A stretch of DNA of 54,922 nucleotides from JBGSZX01 sp964640545. GTDB lineage: Bacteria; Bdellovibrionota; UBA2428. The stretch covers positions 1-54,922 of the forward strand of contig CAZXHL010000006.1 of assembly GCA_964640545.1 (NCBI GenBank), read 5' to 3'. A program made the position numbers and the translations under genes. The notes below the pieces were generated by a model. It worked only from the letters and a program-made list of their open reading frames with translations. It was not told the origin of the DNA and searched no databases. Below, piece after piece: positions 34,993-43,720 of the stretch; within the stretch, counting starts at the first letter, position 1, and every line of letters begins with the position of its first letter.

Positions 34993-35574
34993 CTACACCT
35001 GACCGGAAACTAGTCTTCCAGACTGGCCTTGTTGCTTTGTTACTTTTGCATTCTTTCCATAAGTTGTGTTTTTCGACGGGGAAGTCTCCGACTTCTCCCG
35101 ACCCGTTTCGATCGAGTCCGTAATCGCCTGAGCCAGCCCCCTAAGATTGCTCACGCTCTTCTCTATAAAACGTTCGTTCTGCTTAACACTTAGCTTTGTT
35201 TTTTCGATTAACGATTGAATTTTTTCGCGAATCACGAGCATACGTCGACCCAACTCGCGGTCGCCCTCGCCACCTTCAAGCAAAGTATCGGCGAAATATT
35301 TAAGAGTCACGCCAGCGGAAGGCACTTCATTAATCATCGCATAGTAGTCTTGGATTTTGAGGCGCTCTTTATCGAGCTTGCGAATCGTGGAGAGAATCTC
35401 GTCCTTTTCACGCATCTCTTGATAAAGTCTTTCAAAATTCATCTCAATGAGAGACTTTCGTTCCAAATCAAGAATCGGCAATGCACGCGCATACAAAGAA
35501 TGCATCTGCTCCAAGATCACGCAGAGCCTTTGCATTAAATTCGGCATCTCTCCTTGATTAAAACTCATCTTCAT
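34993..35574 (-). CDS. flgN: FlgN-like flagellar export chaperone, 193 aa
   Basis: The chain is almost wholly helical with heptad-like spacing (LILERKSLIEMNFERLYQEMREKDEILSTIRKL), as in FlgN, the cytoplasmic chaperone of FlgK and FlgL. The identification rests on this pattern, the length and the position between flgM and flgK, which is the usual gene order. A ribosome binding site (AGGGGAT) precedes the start. Its C-terminal 40 residues are polar and probably disordered. Confidence 0.85.
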   Translation of the reverse strand: MKMSFNQGEMPNLMQRLCVILEQMHSLYARALPILDLERKSLIEMNFERLYQEMREKDEILSTIRKLDKERLKIQDYYAMINEVPSAGVTLKYFADTLLEGGEGDRELGRRMLVIREKIQSLIEKTKLSVKQNERFIEKSVSNLRGLAQAITDSIETGREKSETSPSKNTTYGKNAKVTKQQGQSGRLVSGQV

Positions 35575-35609
35575 TATCCCCTAAATAAACTGAAACGTAA
35601 CATTCTCGC

Positions 35610-35948
35610 TTAGCCGCGAGTCAAAATATCATCCTCGAGAGAAGTGGCGATCATCTTGTCAGCCAACGCTTTTGAATCCACCTTATAAGAGCCATCTGCA
35701 ATCGCAGCTTTTAAAGCCGCAACTCTATCAGCGCGAACACCACTACTTGCCTTAGCATTGCTGAGAACTTCATTGGCCAACTTTGCTTGAGACGACCACT
35801 GAACTTTTGCAGAGTCAGATGTGCGTGCACTTTCGCCGACGTTCTGAGAGTCACGTTTTTCAACCTGAGTTTTTTTGTTGTTAGCTTGCTGAGCTTCATT
35901 CGCTCGGTCTTGCTGAATTCTATCTGTTCCTAATTTTGAAATATCCAT
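35610..35948 (-). CDS. flgM: Anti-sigma-28 factor FlgM, 112 aa
   Basis: The N-terminal half is disordered and rich in Gln, Asn, Lys and Ser, as needed for export through the flagellar channel. The C-terminal half has RVAALKAAIADGSYKVDSKALADKMI, the conserved FlgM segment that binds sigma-28 (FliA). FlgM holds sigma-28 inactive until hook completion. No fliA is in the window. Its ribosome binding site sits in the loop of a small hairpin just before the start codon. Confidence 0.92.
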   Translation of the reverse strand: MDISKLGTDRIQQDRANEAQQANNKKTQVEKRDSQNVGESARTSDSAKVQWSSQAKLANEVLSNAKASSGVRADRVAALKAAIADGSYKVDSKALADKMIATSLEDDILTRG

Positions 35949-35965
35949 AAAGCCCTCCTGGCTTT
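35949..35965 (-). promoter_or_regulatory. Hairpin presenting the flgM ribosome binding site in its loop
   Basis: On the minus strand AAAGCC-AGGAG-GGCTTT forms a 6 bp stem with the Shine-Dalgarno AGGAG as the five-base loop, ending directly at the flgM ATG. Such a fold could help or hinder ribosome loading depending on stem stability or a binding protein. The symmetry is visible; a regulatory role is inferred. Confidence 0.5.
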
Positions 35966-35980
35966 CACCGTTTGCCCCAA

Positions 35981-36571
35981 CTACTTATTATAGTTTACAC
36001 GAGGCTGCGTGCGAACTCCACCCTTTCCTTCAAGCTGCTGTACCACTAAATCTGACACCCCAAATGGGCGGCGTTTTGCCACATTTTCCATAACCAGTTG
36101 ATCATGCATTGATTGAAAGATCTTTTCTCCGTTAGAAGGTGCAAAGGGGCTATCTGGATCCACCCACATCCCTTGCGAACTCTTAAGCTGGCCGTAGAAA
36201 TGATTCACCATCATGCTCTCATAAGCGTCACCTACTTGACGGTATTGCTCAGCCATCGACGGTTGTTCCTCAAAAGGTCTTTCTGCCTGTGTGGAGACGG
36301 TCATCTGATTGGCCTGGGCCCAAGATGGGTTCATTCCCGCAAGCAGAAAAAGCGCTATAGAAAAAAATTGGATTATAAAAAATTGGTCATTAAAAAATTG
36401 GATTGAGGAGCTCCCGGTTGCGTGACGCATCCTGCATTCACGGTCCGTTCGCTTCGGTTTTCCCTGGGAGGAATTCAAAACTTTTTGATCGAGTCCAGAA
36501 ACTCCCCAATCCCTTCGCTTCAACGCACATCCTATGCGTATAGGCCAAATTAATCCGCGGGCTCTACTCAT
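35981..36571 (-). CDS. flgJ: FlgJ-like rod-binding protein with N-terminal signal/anchor, up to 196 aa
   Basis: The C-terminal part (about 105-185: VGDAYESMMVNHFYGQLKSSQGMW and EKIFQSMHDQLVMENVAKR) matches the rod-binding domain of FlgJ; no muramidase domain is attached. Unusually, a hydrophobic signal-like segment (FFSIALFLLAGMNPSWAQA) precedes it. The ATG at 36571 overlaps the flgI stop (TGATG), but would put about 50 polar residues before the signal; ATG at 36430 is a better fit for a normal signal peptide yet has a weak ribosome binding site. The signal contains a 15 bp tandem repeat. Confidence 0.85.
   Translation of the reverse strand: MSRARGLIWPIRIGCALKRRDWGVSGLDQKVLNSSQGKPKRTDRECRMRHATGSSSIQFFNDQFFIIQFFSIALFLLAGMNPSWAQANQMTVSTQAERPFEEQPSMAEQYRQVGDAYESMMVNHFYGQLKSSQGMWVDPDSPFAPSNGEKIFQSMHDQLVMENVAKRRPFGVSDLVVQQLEGKGGVRTQPRVNYNK
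36361..36405 (-). repeat. 15 bp tandem repeat, three units, inside the flgJ signal segment
   Basis: Three adjacent 15 bp units share AAAAAATTGG on the plus strand and differ in their last five bases. On the coding strand they give SIQFF, NDQFF and IIQFF. Because the unit is a multiple of three, gain or loss of copies would lengthen or shorten the hydrophobic stretch without breaking the frame. Confidence 0.9.
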
Positions 36572-37743
36572 CACAACACTTCCAACTCAGCTTGCAGCGC
36601 GCCCTGCGCTTTTAATGCCTGCAGTATCGAGATCAAGTCTCTAGGAGAAACCCCTAAAGCATTGAGCCCTTTTACGACATCCCCAAGGGTTGCTCCCGTA
36701 GGCACAGTAATTAGTTTATCACCGGACTCACCAAACTGGACTGTAGTTTCTTTGACAGTCTCGGTGATTTCACCGCCAGTAATTTGATCCCCATTCGGCT
36801 TGGTGATCGTAGTGGTGTTGTCTGGAGTTGTGGTCGTCGTTTCTTTGGTTTGAATTTCGAGAGTGAGGTTTCCATGAGCAATTGCGACGGTATTTATCCT
36901 TACAGAATCGCCCATAACGACAGTTCCCGTTCTTTCATTAATGACTACTTTGGCTGCATTGTCTGATTCGATAGGCAATCTTTCAATCAAGGCTAGAACC
37001 TCAACAACTCCACCATCAAAATCATAAGGAACCATCACATCAATTGTTGAGGAATCTCTCGATCGAGCAAAGATTCCCCCCAGTTCACGATTGATGGTCT
37101 TTGCGACTCGAGCTGCTGTCGTGAAATCTGGATTATGCAGAGCTAGGCGGAAAGCATTGCGGTTTGAAAAGTCGAGTTTCACCTCTTTTTCAACCAGAGC
37201 TCCATTGGCAATGATGCCTGCGGTGGGATGGTTCTTAGAACTGGAAGCTCCGCCGCCCGACCCCGCAAAACCACCGACCAACATAGGCCCCTGGGCCACA
37301 GCATAAACAGCTTTGTCACCACCGCGCAGTGGAGTCATCAGCAAGGTTCCACCCTGAAGCGACTTCGCATCTCCTATGCTCGCCACACTGACGTCGATCT
37401 CCTGCCCGACTCTCGCAAATGGCGGAAGCTTTGCCGTAACAACGACCGCCGCTACGTTTTTGGATTCAATCTGAGCCTGAGTCACGGTGACACCCATTTG
37501 CTTGAGCATCTGAGACATGGATAGCCCGGTAAACTCTTTACTGGAGTCTCCTGTACCCTGCAGACCTACGACGAGGCCGTATCCAATGAGTTGGTTTTCT
37601 CTCACGCCTTTAATGCTCACAATATCTTTAAGCCTTGAAGCATACGTGCTCTCCACTAACACGACTGAAAGAATGATCGCACATACAATGAGAAAAACTT
37701 CTCTATAGCGGTTTAGCCTTTGTTGATGATTCAAGATGCTCAT
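36571..37743 (-). CDS. flgI: Flagellar P-ring protein FlgI, 390 aa
   Basis: A signal peptide (cleavage near YAS at residue 36) precedes the conserved start of mature FlgI, SRLKDIVSIKGVRENQLIGYGLVVGLQGTGD. LPPFARVGQEIDVSVASIGDAKSLQGGTLL and the C-terminal ATLGDVVKGLNALGVSPRDLISILQALKAQGAL follow. It forms the periplasmic ring around the flagellar rod. An extra Thr-rich insertion (KETTTTTPDNTTTITKPNGD) lies before the C-terminal part. Its ATG overlaps the flgH stop in ATGA. Confidence 0.95.
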   Translation of the reverse strand: MSILNHQQRLNRYREVFLIVCAIILSVVLVESTYASRLKDIVSIKGVRENQLIGYGLVVGLQGTGDSSKEFTGLSMSQMLKQMGVTVTQAQIESKNVAAVVVTAKLPPFARVGQEIDVSVASIGDAKSLQGGTLLMTPLRGGDKAVYAVAQGPMLVGGFAGSGGGASSSKNHPTAGIIANGALVEKEVKLDFSNRNAFRLALHNPDFTTAARVAKTINRELGGIFARSRDSSTIDVMVPYDFDGGVVEVLALIERLPIESDNAAKVVINERTGTVVMGDSVRINTVAIAHGNLTLEIQTKETTTTTPDNTTTITKPNGDQITGGEITETVKETTVQFGESGDKLITVPTGATLGDVVKGLNALGVSPRDLISILQALKAQGALQAELEVL

Positions 37744-38561
37744 TTGGTCAACTCCACTTTGGATTCTAGAACTAAGGTTGAAGAAATCTGACCATCTGGA
37801 GAAACATCTTCGTGGCGGATTCTTCCTGTCATAGCAATTCGGTAGGGGGCATTTCGAATAAAGACTCTACGATCTCCAGCAATTTTGAAAATTCTCTGAT
37901 CCAAAGACTCCACAACTCGCACTGGAATCTTGTCGAGATTCACATATTCTTCTTTAAGGTCGATAGCTGACTCAACCGACTGACCAAGATCTCTCCCGAT
38001 CGCCTCCCCCACACGTTTGTTGCCAATTGCTGTTCCGAGTTTGTCACCAACGGCACTCGCCACTTCTTTTTCAGCTTCTTCAGCTGCGATCTTACGTACA
38101 CTTTTCCCATTTTGGCCCAGCAATGCAGCTATCTTCGCGTTTAAAGTATCGTTCACATCGCGCTCAACTGTAACATAAAGAATGTCACCAACTTTGAAGT
38201 TGGTGTTTACTGTAAAGTAGAAGTTGTCCTGACTATCAGGATTCCACAGCGATCCTTCGTTCTCAGGGCCTGTCCCATACCACGGATCTTTTCCATTGCG
38301 ATAGTTTGAAGTCACCCCAAACTCATTTCGACCTAGGTCACTTCCGATGGGCTGAGACGTTATGTTTCCATCAAACTCTGTGTTTGTGATTACGACTGAA
38401 CCTTTTTTACTAGATGCTGGAGAACGTCCACCGCCCTCATCCTCGAGTTCAGCCTGGGATTCTCCCATGGCCATTCTTTTCAAATCAGACAAAGACGAGC
38501 AAGAATTCAGCATCAGCACCAAAGCCAAAAAGGCTAAAATATTTCCGGAAAGCTTTTTCAT
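37740..38561 (-). CDS. flgH: Flagellar L-ring lipoprotein FlgH, 273 aa
   Basis: A lipobox (LNSC) marks the outer-membrane lipoprotein. SLWNPDSQDNFYFTVNTNFKVGDILYVTVE and a C-terminal VRVVESLDQRIFKIAGDRRVFIRNAPYRIAMTGRIRHEDVSPDGQISST match FlgH. It is about 40 residues longer than the E. coli protein. A central insertion (about 150-200) is rich in Ala, Glu and regularly spaced Gly (VGDKLGTAIGNKRVGEAIG). It forms the outer-membrane bushing of the flagellum. ATG follows the flgA stop with no gap. Confidence 0.93.
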   Translation of the reverse strand: MKKLSGNILAFLALVLMLNSCSSLSDLKRMAMGESQAELEDEGGGRSPASSKKGSVVITNTEFDGNITSQPIGSDLGRNEFGVTSNYRNGKDPWYGTGPENEGSLWNPDSQDNFYFTVNTNFKVGDILYVTVERDVNDTLNAKIAALLGQNGKSVRKIAAEEAEKEVASAVGDKLGTAIGNKRVGEAIGRDLGQSVESAIDLKEEYVNLDKIPVRVVESLDQRIFKIAGDRRVFIRNAPYRIAMTGRIRHEDVSPDGQISSTLVLESKVELTK

Positions 38562-39329
38562 TTAGAGTTGAACCTCCACTTTATTCGGACCAGTGATCAA
38601 CCCTCGAACAATTTTTTTAGTTTCAAGTTGCTCCACGCGAATCACCTCACCAATACTTCCGGCCTGTTTCGCCAAAGCTCTGGACCGAATAATCACTCCA
38701 GGACCAGACTGGACCGTCAGCACAACAGCCGAGCCGATCTTAACAGCGGAAGGCCCACGAAGAAGTTCTGGATAGAGAATTGATCCGCGGCTTACGGTTC
38801 GTTTTAATGCGCGGCCATTGAGGTCACTTTGTGAAGTTAAAAAAGCATTCGAGGGCAGTCTCGACCAAGGCATCGTGGTGAGCCTCATGGAATCTGCAGA
38901 GATCACTTGGTCACGGTTCAAAGTAGAGGCCGCAACCCAAACAGGACCTGTGACCTTTACCAATCCAGATAGAGTCACTTCTTCGATGGATTGCTGGTTG
39001 ATTCGAATGCTAGCAGGAACACTAATCAATCCATCGATTCTGGAAGAACCGTGAGTGCCCAGAGCAAAGATCTCCAGAAGCTCAATCTTATCACTGGCCT
39101 CAACCGGCGGCATGATCAAAAGATTACTTACCGTCACTTCAAAAAGGGAGGAATCGAGATCCATTTTTGAACTCATCTGACCGACCAAAAGATCTGCAAA
39201 TGAATGTTCAAGACTTTTAACTTTCATTGGAACACTGGAAGCAGAAGACGCAAGCGTAGACACGCTCCAAAAACAACTCAATAAGATCCACACCATTTTC
39301 ACGTTAGCTACCCTCTTCCCCATCTTCAT
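38562..39329 (-). CDS. flgA: Flagellar P-ring assembly chaperone FlgA, 255 aa
   Basis: After a signal peptide (to about TLASSA), the C-terminal SAF-like domain has GSILYPELLRGPSAVKIGSAVVLTVQSGPGVIIRSRALAKQAGSIGEVIRV split by typical FlgA spacing, ending in VRGLITGPNKVEV. FlgA is a periplasmic chaperone for P-ring assembly. Its ATG shares a base with the flgG stop (TAATG). The N-terminal 130 residues are less conserved, as usual. Confidence 0.9.
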   Translation of the reverse strand: MKMGKRVANVKMVWILLSCFWSVSTLASSASSVPMKVKSLEHSFADLLVGQMSSKMDLDSSLFEVTVSNLLIMPPVEASDKIELLEIFALGTHGSSRIDGLISVPASIRINQQSIEEVTLSGLVKVTGPVWVAASTLNRDQVISADSMRLTTMPWSRLPSNAFLTSQSDLNGRALKRTVSRGSILYPELLRGPSAVKIGSAVVLTVQSGPGVIIRSRALAKQAGSIGEVIRVEQLETKKIVRGLITGPNKVEVQL

Positions 39330-40111
39330 TACCGAATGCTATTCAGCGAGTTCATCATCTGATCCGCTGTTGAAATCACTTTCGAGTTCAATTCATACAC
39401 ACGTTGAGCCCGGATCATATCTGTCATTTCGGTCACAGGCTTCACGTTCGAAGCCTCTAAATATCCTTGGTGAAGCCGTCCCAAACCACCATCAGTTGGA
39501 GTCCCAGGAATCGGCGCACCACTTGCAGGCGTTGCATTGTATAGATTGCCACCTTCAGCCTGAAGTCCGGCGTCGTTCGCAAAGGACGTCAACTGAATCT
39601 GACCAATTTCGGTGGCACCGCCTTGATCGTCTTTAACTTCAACACGGCCATCAAAAGAGATATTGATGTCTTTTGTATTTTGCGGAATCTGAATCTCAGG
39701 AACAACCGCATATCCGTTGGCATTCTGAAGTTGCCCTTCAGGCCCCACCCTCAAACTACCATCGCGCGTATAGGCGATGTCGCCATTTGGTTTTTGGATT
39801 GCAAGAAAGCCAAGACCTTCAATCGCAACGTCTAGTTTTCTATTCGTTGGACGAAGCGTCCCACCCTCGTGATCTCGAGATGCGCCCACAACTTTCACAC
39901 CCGCGCCGATCTGGACTCCAGTGGGATTCACAGTCGTAGCAGAAGTCGCAGCCCCCGGAGCTTTGATGTTTTGATAGAGAAGATCTTGAAAGTCAGTCCG
40001 TGATTTTTTGAATCCGGTCGTGTCTGCGTTGGCCAAGTTGTTGGAAATCGTTTCAATTTGCTTTGATTGAGCATCCATTCCTGTCGCAGCGGTATTGAGT
40101 GTGTTCAACAT
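39329..40111 (-). CDS. flgG: Flagellar distal rod protein FlgG, 260 aa
   Basis: The N terminus NTAATGMDAQSKQIETISNNLANADTTGFKKSRTDFQDLLY and the C terminus GYLEASNVKPVTEMTDMIRAQRVYELNSKVISTADQMM (each read in short blocks) are classic FlgG. The length equals the E. coli protein at 260 aa. It builds the distal rod in the periplasm. A good ribosome binding site (AAAGGAA) precedes the start, 20 nt after flgF. Confidence 0.96.
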   Translation of the reverse strand: MLNTLNTAATGMDAQSKQIETISNNLANADTTGFKKSRTDFQDLLYQNIKAPGAATSATTVNPTGVQIGAGVKVVGASRDHEGGTLRPTNRKLDVAIEGLGFLAIQKPNGDIAYTRDGSLRVGPEGQLQNANGYAVVPEIQIPQNTKDINISFDGRVEVKDDQGGATEIGQIQLTSFANDAGLQAEGGNLYNATPASGAPIPGTPTDGGLGRLHQGYLEASNVKPVTEMTDMIRAQRVYELNSKVISTADQMMNSLNSIR

Positions 40112-40131
40112 ATCTCTATTCCTTTACTTTC

Positions 40132-41031
40132 TTAAAACTTTCCAACTTCTGAGAGTCGTCCGGTCATTTCGCCAACACTTTGCATGATTTTTAAGTTCTG
40201 CTCATAAAGACGGTGCGCCTCGATGAGTTTGGTCATTTGCCCAACAGGATTCACGTTTGATGCCTCAAGCATTCCTTGATGAATCTCAGGCTTGACAGTT
40301 GTGGGCCCAAGGGGATTGTTTCTCACGAGGACCTCTTCCGGAATCACAGAAGCTGGACCACGGCCTTGGGCTTCGTTAGGGTATTTCAAGAAGGCATCTT
40401 CTCCGGCCTCCCACATCGTATTTCCCACTGGCTTCAAGGCATCTGGATTTTCGACTTGTACGAGGCTTAATTTGCCAACTCTTTCACTCGCACCATTGAT
40501 CGACCTATAGACGTCACCTTCTTGACTAATTTGAAGACGTCCTCGCCCAAGAGTGATCGCGCGTTTCGAAGGATCTTGCTGGGCTGCGTTGGCCTGAGAC
40601 TCGCCAAGGATCAAAAAACCGTCACGATTGACCAGTTGTCCTTTGTCGTTAAGTGACAAGTTCCCGGCACGTGTCAGACGAATGCCATTGGGACTCAAGA
40701 CTTCCAAGAAGCCATTTCCTTGAATTGCGATATCGAAAGGATTGCTCGTTTGGCGCATCGCGCCCTGCTTCAAGTTGGCATAGTCACGGCCGTGTAAGAC
40801 AGGTCGGTTTTCTGTCGCTGGCCTTGCTAAGATCTCGGATTTTCTGAGTGGACCCGGCGCAATATCACTCCGGTCATCCTGAGCCTTGGCATCCTCGAGC
40901 ATCTCCTCAAATATGAGATCACGGGATTTAAATCCGGCGGTATCGGCGTTGGCAACGTTGTTCGCAAGCGTTTCAATGCGACGACTTTGAGCCAATGCGC
41001 CTGACAAAGATGTGACGAGTCCTGATTCCAT
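40132..41031 (-). CDS. flgF: Flagellar proximal rod protein FlgF, 299 aa
   Basis: It shares the rod-family ends with FlgG (SRRIETLANNVANADTAGFKS; MLEASNVNPVGQMTKLIEAHRLYE) but has a longer middle with an insertion around residues 40-75 (EDAKAQDDRSDIAPGPLRKSE). First position in the operon and the pairing with flgG identify it as FlgF. It forms part of the proximal rod. A ribosome binding site (TTGGAG) supports the start. It is divergent from folD; the 98 bp between should hold the flagellar operon promoter. Confidence 0.9.
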   Translation of the reverse strand: MESGLVTSLSGALAQSRRIETLANNVANADTAGFKSRDLIFEEMLEDAKAQDDRSDIAPGPLRKSEILARPATENRPVLHGRDYANLKQGAMRQTSNPFDIAIQGNGFLEVLSPNGIRLTRAGNLSLNDKGQLVNRDGFLILGESQANAAQQDPSKRAITLGRGRLQISQEGDVYRSINGASERVGKLSLVQVENPDALKPVGNTMWEAGEDAFLKYPNEAQGRGPASVIPEEVLVRNNPLGPTTVKPEIHQGMLEASNVNPVGQMTKLIEAHRLYEQNLKIMQSVGEMTGRLSEVGKF

Positions 41032-41129
41032 ATGTTCTCCAACAAGGTATGGAGCAACGGGTGTGCCAACATGAAAGCGTCAGGAAGTTGAACTTTGACA
41101 GGCCCACATATGCCGTGATTAAAAGCGAC

Positions 41130-42002
41130 ATGGCACAATTGCTTGACGGTAAAAAATCAGCACAAAATCTTCTCGACGAACTCAAAGCCACGATCTCCAC
41201 AACGCTCGCCGCGGATCCTTCGAAAGAAGCCCCATGCCTCGCCATTCTCCAAGTTGGAGCCAATCCCGCATCAGCCGCTTACATTCGTAGAAAAATCAAA
41301 ATCGCTGACGAAATTGGAGCTTCAACCAAACACATCTCTCTTAGTTCCGACACAAGCGAGGAAGAAATTCGCAGGCAAGTGAAGAGGCTTGCTGAAGACT
41401 CTGCCGTCGACGCTTTGATTGTCCAACTCCCACTTGACCAGAAACAAGTTTCATCTTCAAAGTGGGTGCATGAAACATTAGAGATGATTCCTCCCGTTAA
41501 AGATGCTGATGGGCTTCATACTCAAAACCTCGGACACCTCGCTGCGGGATCTTCCACTCCCTCCCACTGGACGGCTCCGCTTCCTGCCACCGCCTATGGG
41601 ATTATGGATCTTTTGAATTTTTACAAAGTGCCATTGCTTGGAAAACGAATTTTGATTCTTGGCAAATCACGACTTGTGGGAATGCCAACCGCACAACTCT
41701 TGATGCACGCAGGAGGAACAGTCTCCGTTGCTCACTCAAAAAGTGGTGACTGGTCGGACCTGAGCCGCAATGCCGATGTGATCGTCGCCGCCGCAGGAGT
41801 GAAACATCTGCTAAAACCCGAGCAGATCAAAGAAGGCGTCGTACTTGTTGATGTGGGCATCCACCGTGACGAAGACGGATTAACGGGCGACATCGATCAC
41901 GGTTGCTACGAGAAAGCTGGAAGCTATTCTCCAGTTCCTGGCGGAGTCGGACAGATGACGGTTGCTTGTTTGATGGCTAATTTGGTCAACTTATGGAAAT
42001 AA
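41130..42002 (+). CDS. folD: Methylenetetrahydrofolate dehydrogenase/cyclohydrolase FolD, 290 aa
   Basis: The start at 41130 (MAQLLDGKKSAQ) is chosen because FolD proteins begin just before this motif. YIRRKIKIADEIGA holds the catalytic Lys region, then VQLPL, PPVKDADGLHTQNLG, ILGKSRLVGMPTAQLL and a C-terminal PVPGGVGQMTVACLM are all family signatures. It interconverts 5,10-methylene- and 10-formyl-tetrahydrofolate with NADP. Glycine cleavage genes, which make methylene-tetrahydrofolate, lie 3 kb downstream on the same strand. Confidence 0.95.
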   Translation: MAQLLDGKKSAQNLLDELKATISTTLAADPSKEAPCLAILQVGANPASAAYIRRKIKIADEIGASTKHISLSSDTSEEEIRRQVKRLAEDSAVDALIVQLPLDQKQVSSSKWVHETLEMIPPVKDADGLHTQNLGHLAAGSSTPSHWTAPLPATAYGIMDLLNFYKVPLLGKRILILGKSRLVGMPTAQLLMHAGGTVSVAHSKSGDWSDLSRNADVIVAAAGVKHLLKPEQIKEGVVLVDVGIHRDEDGLTGDIDHGCYEKAGSYSPVPGGVGQMTVACLMANLVNLWK

Positions 42003-42143
42003 TTTAAACATTTTTTTTTAGAACATCATCGCCGTTGTCAAAAAATATCAACGACTTGTCTCGCTAAGTGGCAGTTTTGCAACACGCCAATATTAACATA
42101 ATTTATCCCACGTACCGAATATATAGATATGTTTGAGGTCCAA

Positions 42144-42770
42144 ATGATTGATTCCCATCAAGGCGTTAACGTCAACGGGATCAACTCGGCCTCAGAATCG
42201 ATCAACCCACTAGTTAAAATTTTCGTAACCGCCGTTGCGGCCCTGATACTTTTTACTTCTTCTGGCGCATTCGCAAGTTCTGCAGCATCAATAGGCTACA
42301 ATTTTCATGCAGGCCCTGTTGATAACAGCATCACAAACGCGAGTAGCTATTCTGGAGTCATCAGTTCAGAAGGCGGAGAAAAAGCCTTTCGAATCACTTA
42401 TGGCATTGGCGGCCAGTACAGCAGTGCTTTGTTTTACTTGAATTCAGAAGAATATTCCGCAACGATTTTTGGTGGAGAGATGAGACTCGGACTTTCTTTC
42501 CATGCTCTTGCTGACAACTTCTTTTCTCCCATCTTCGCTGTGAATGGAGTTTTTGGAGCTAACGTTTACAAACTAGCTGATCCACCAACTGGCGCCTCAG
42601 CTAGTGAGATGAGTTTTCAATATGGCTACGAGGGCGAGTCAGGAATGAGTCTGAAGTTTGGCCGCAAGAGGCTGAGACTGACAGGTGCCTACCGCTGGAT
42701 CAAAAGCAGCTATAGATCTACAACAATCACACTCAATGCGATGTCGTTTCGCTTAGGTATGGAGTTCTAA
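42144..42770 (+). CDS. Predicted outer-membrane beta-barrel protein, 208 aa
   Basis: ATG at 42144 has a GAGG ribosome binding site at a proper distance, whereas an ATG at 42129 has none. A signal segment with an unusually long polar start (about 28 residues) ends in SSGAFASS. The mature chain alternates polar and hydrophobic residues in strands and ends GMEF, with a terminal Phe as in outer-membrane barrels. Size suggests an eight-stranded barrel. Function is unknown. Confidence 0.7.
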   Translation: MIDSHQGVNVNGINSASESINPLVKIFVTAVAALILFTSSGAFASSAASIGYNFHAGPVDNSITNASSYSGVISSEGGEKAFRITYGIGGQYSSALFYLNSEEYSATIFGGEMRLGLSFHALADNFFSPIFAVNGVFGANVYKLADPPTGASASEMSFQYGYEGESGMSLKFGRKRLRLTGAYRWIKSSYRSTTITLNAMSFRLGMEF

Positions 42771-42771
42771 G

Positions 42772-43689
42772 GTGAAAAAGAACTTCTCGCATGCGATAAT
42801 GCTTCTGGCTGCAGCTATGGTGCTAAGTCAGTGCGGCCAGCAAATGCGCTCGACGGGTGCCGACGATGGAGGGTATTCCGAATCAAATCCCGTTGCAAGT
42901 TCTGGAGATATTGTGGTCTCAAACGGAGCTAGCGACTCCATCCTCCTTCTCGATCCTGATGGCTTCTATAAAGCGCTTCTCTTCAATGCTGACAACACCT
43001 CGGAGTCTCCTGGCGGTGTCACCTACAATACCGACACCAATGAAGTCGTTTTCGTCGTCGACGGAGCAGACCGCTTAGCTGCTGTATCACTCACCGATCT
43101 GACCTACAGAAATGTTGTAACAAGCACGCTACTATCCGGAGTTCTGCGCGGCATAACTCAACTCATTAATGGCGACTACCTCATCATCGAGTCCAACGTC
43201 ATCGAACGCTACACTGCAGATGGATTTCCCGCGGGAAGCCCTTGGCCCAGATCTGGACTCCAAACGAACCCTAACGGAATTTCTGCGAGAGCGGCCGGAG
43301 GATTTGTCATGTGTTCCTACGGAACTGATGTCGTACGAACTTATGACGATTCAGGAACTCAAATTGCTACGGCTTCATCTGGCATTGCTGGAACCACCGA
43401 TGCTTACGCCTGCACCGAATTGAGCAATGGCAACATTGCCGTCGCCTGGAGTGGCACGACAGATACTATACAGATACGATCTCCGGACTTGAGCACGGTC
43501 ATTGCCAGCTACTCAAACACTTCAATATTAGGGGACCCCGAAGGTATAGCCGAGGACAACGATGGCAACTTGCTCATCACCGACGGAACTTTCCATCATA
43601 TTGTCGTCATCGATAGCTCCGCAAATTTTGTTACCATCAAAGCCAATTCGGTCCTTAACCTCCCGCGCTGGTTATTTGTAGTTCCTTAG
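42772..43689 (+). CDS. Lipoprotein with probable six-bladed beta-propeller, 305 aa
   Basis: GTG start one nt after the upstream stop. A signal peptide ends in lipobox LSQC. Repeated units such as GDIVVSNGASDSILLLDPDG, GITQLINGDYLIIESNVIERY and GIAEDNDGNLLITDGTFHHIVVID resemble the blades of NHL/SMP-30-type propellers. It is probably anchored in the periplasm or outer membrane, paired with the barrel gene just upstream. No catalytic residues can be assigned. Confidence 0.75.
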   Translation: MKKNFSHAIMLLAAAMVLSQCGQQMRSTGADDGGYSESNPVASSGDIVVSNGASDSILLLDPDGFYKALLFNADNTSESPGGVTYNTDTNEVVFVVDGADRLAAVSLTDLTYRNVVTSTLLSGVLRGITQLINGDYLIIESNVIERYTADGFPAGSPWPRSGLQTNPNGISARAAGGFVMCSYGTDVVRTYDDSGTQIATASSGIAGTTDAYACTELSNGNIAVAWSGTTDTIQIRSPDLSTVIASYSNTSILGDPEGIAEDNDGNLLITDGTFHHIVVIDSSANFVTIKANSVLNLPRWLFVVP

Positions 43690-43720
43690 AAAAAATTGAA
43701 CGTGAAAAGTGAAAAGTTGT

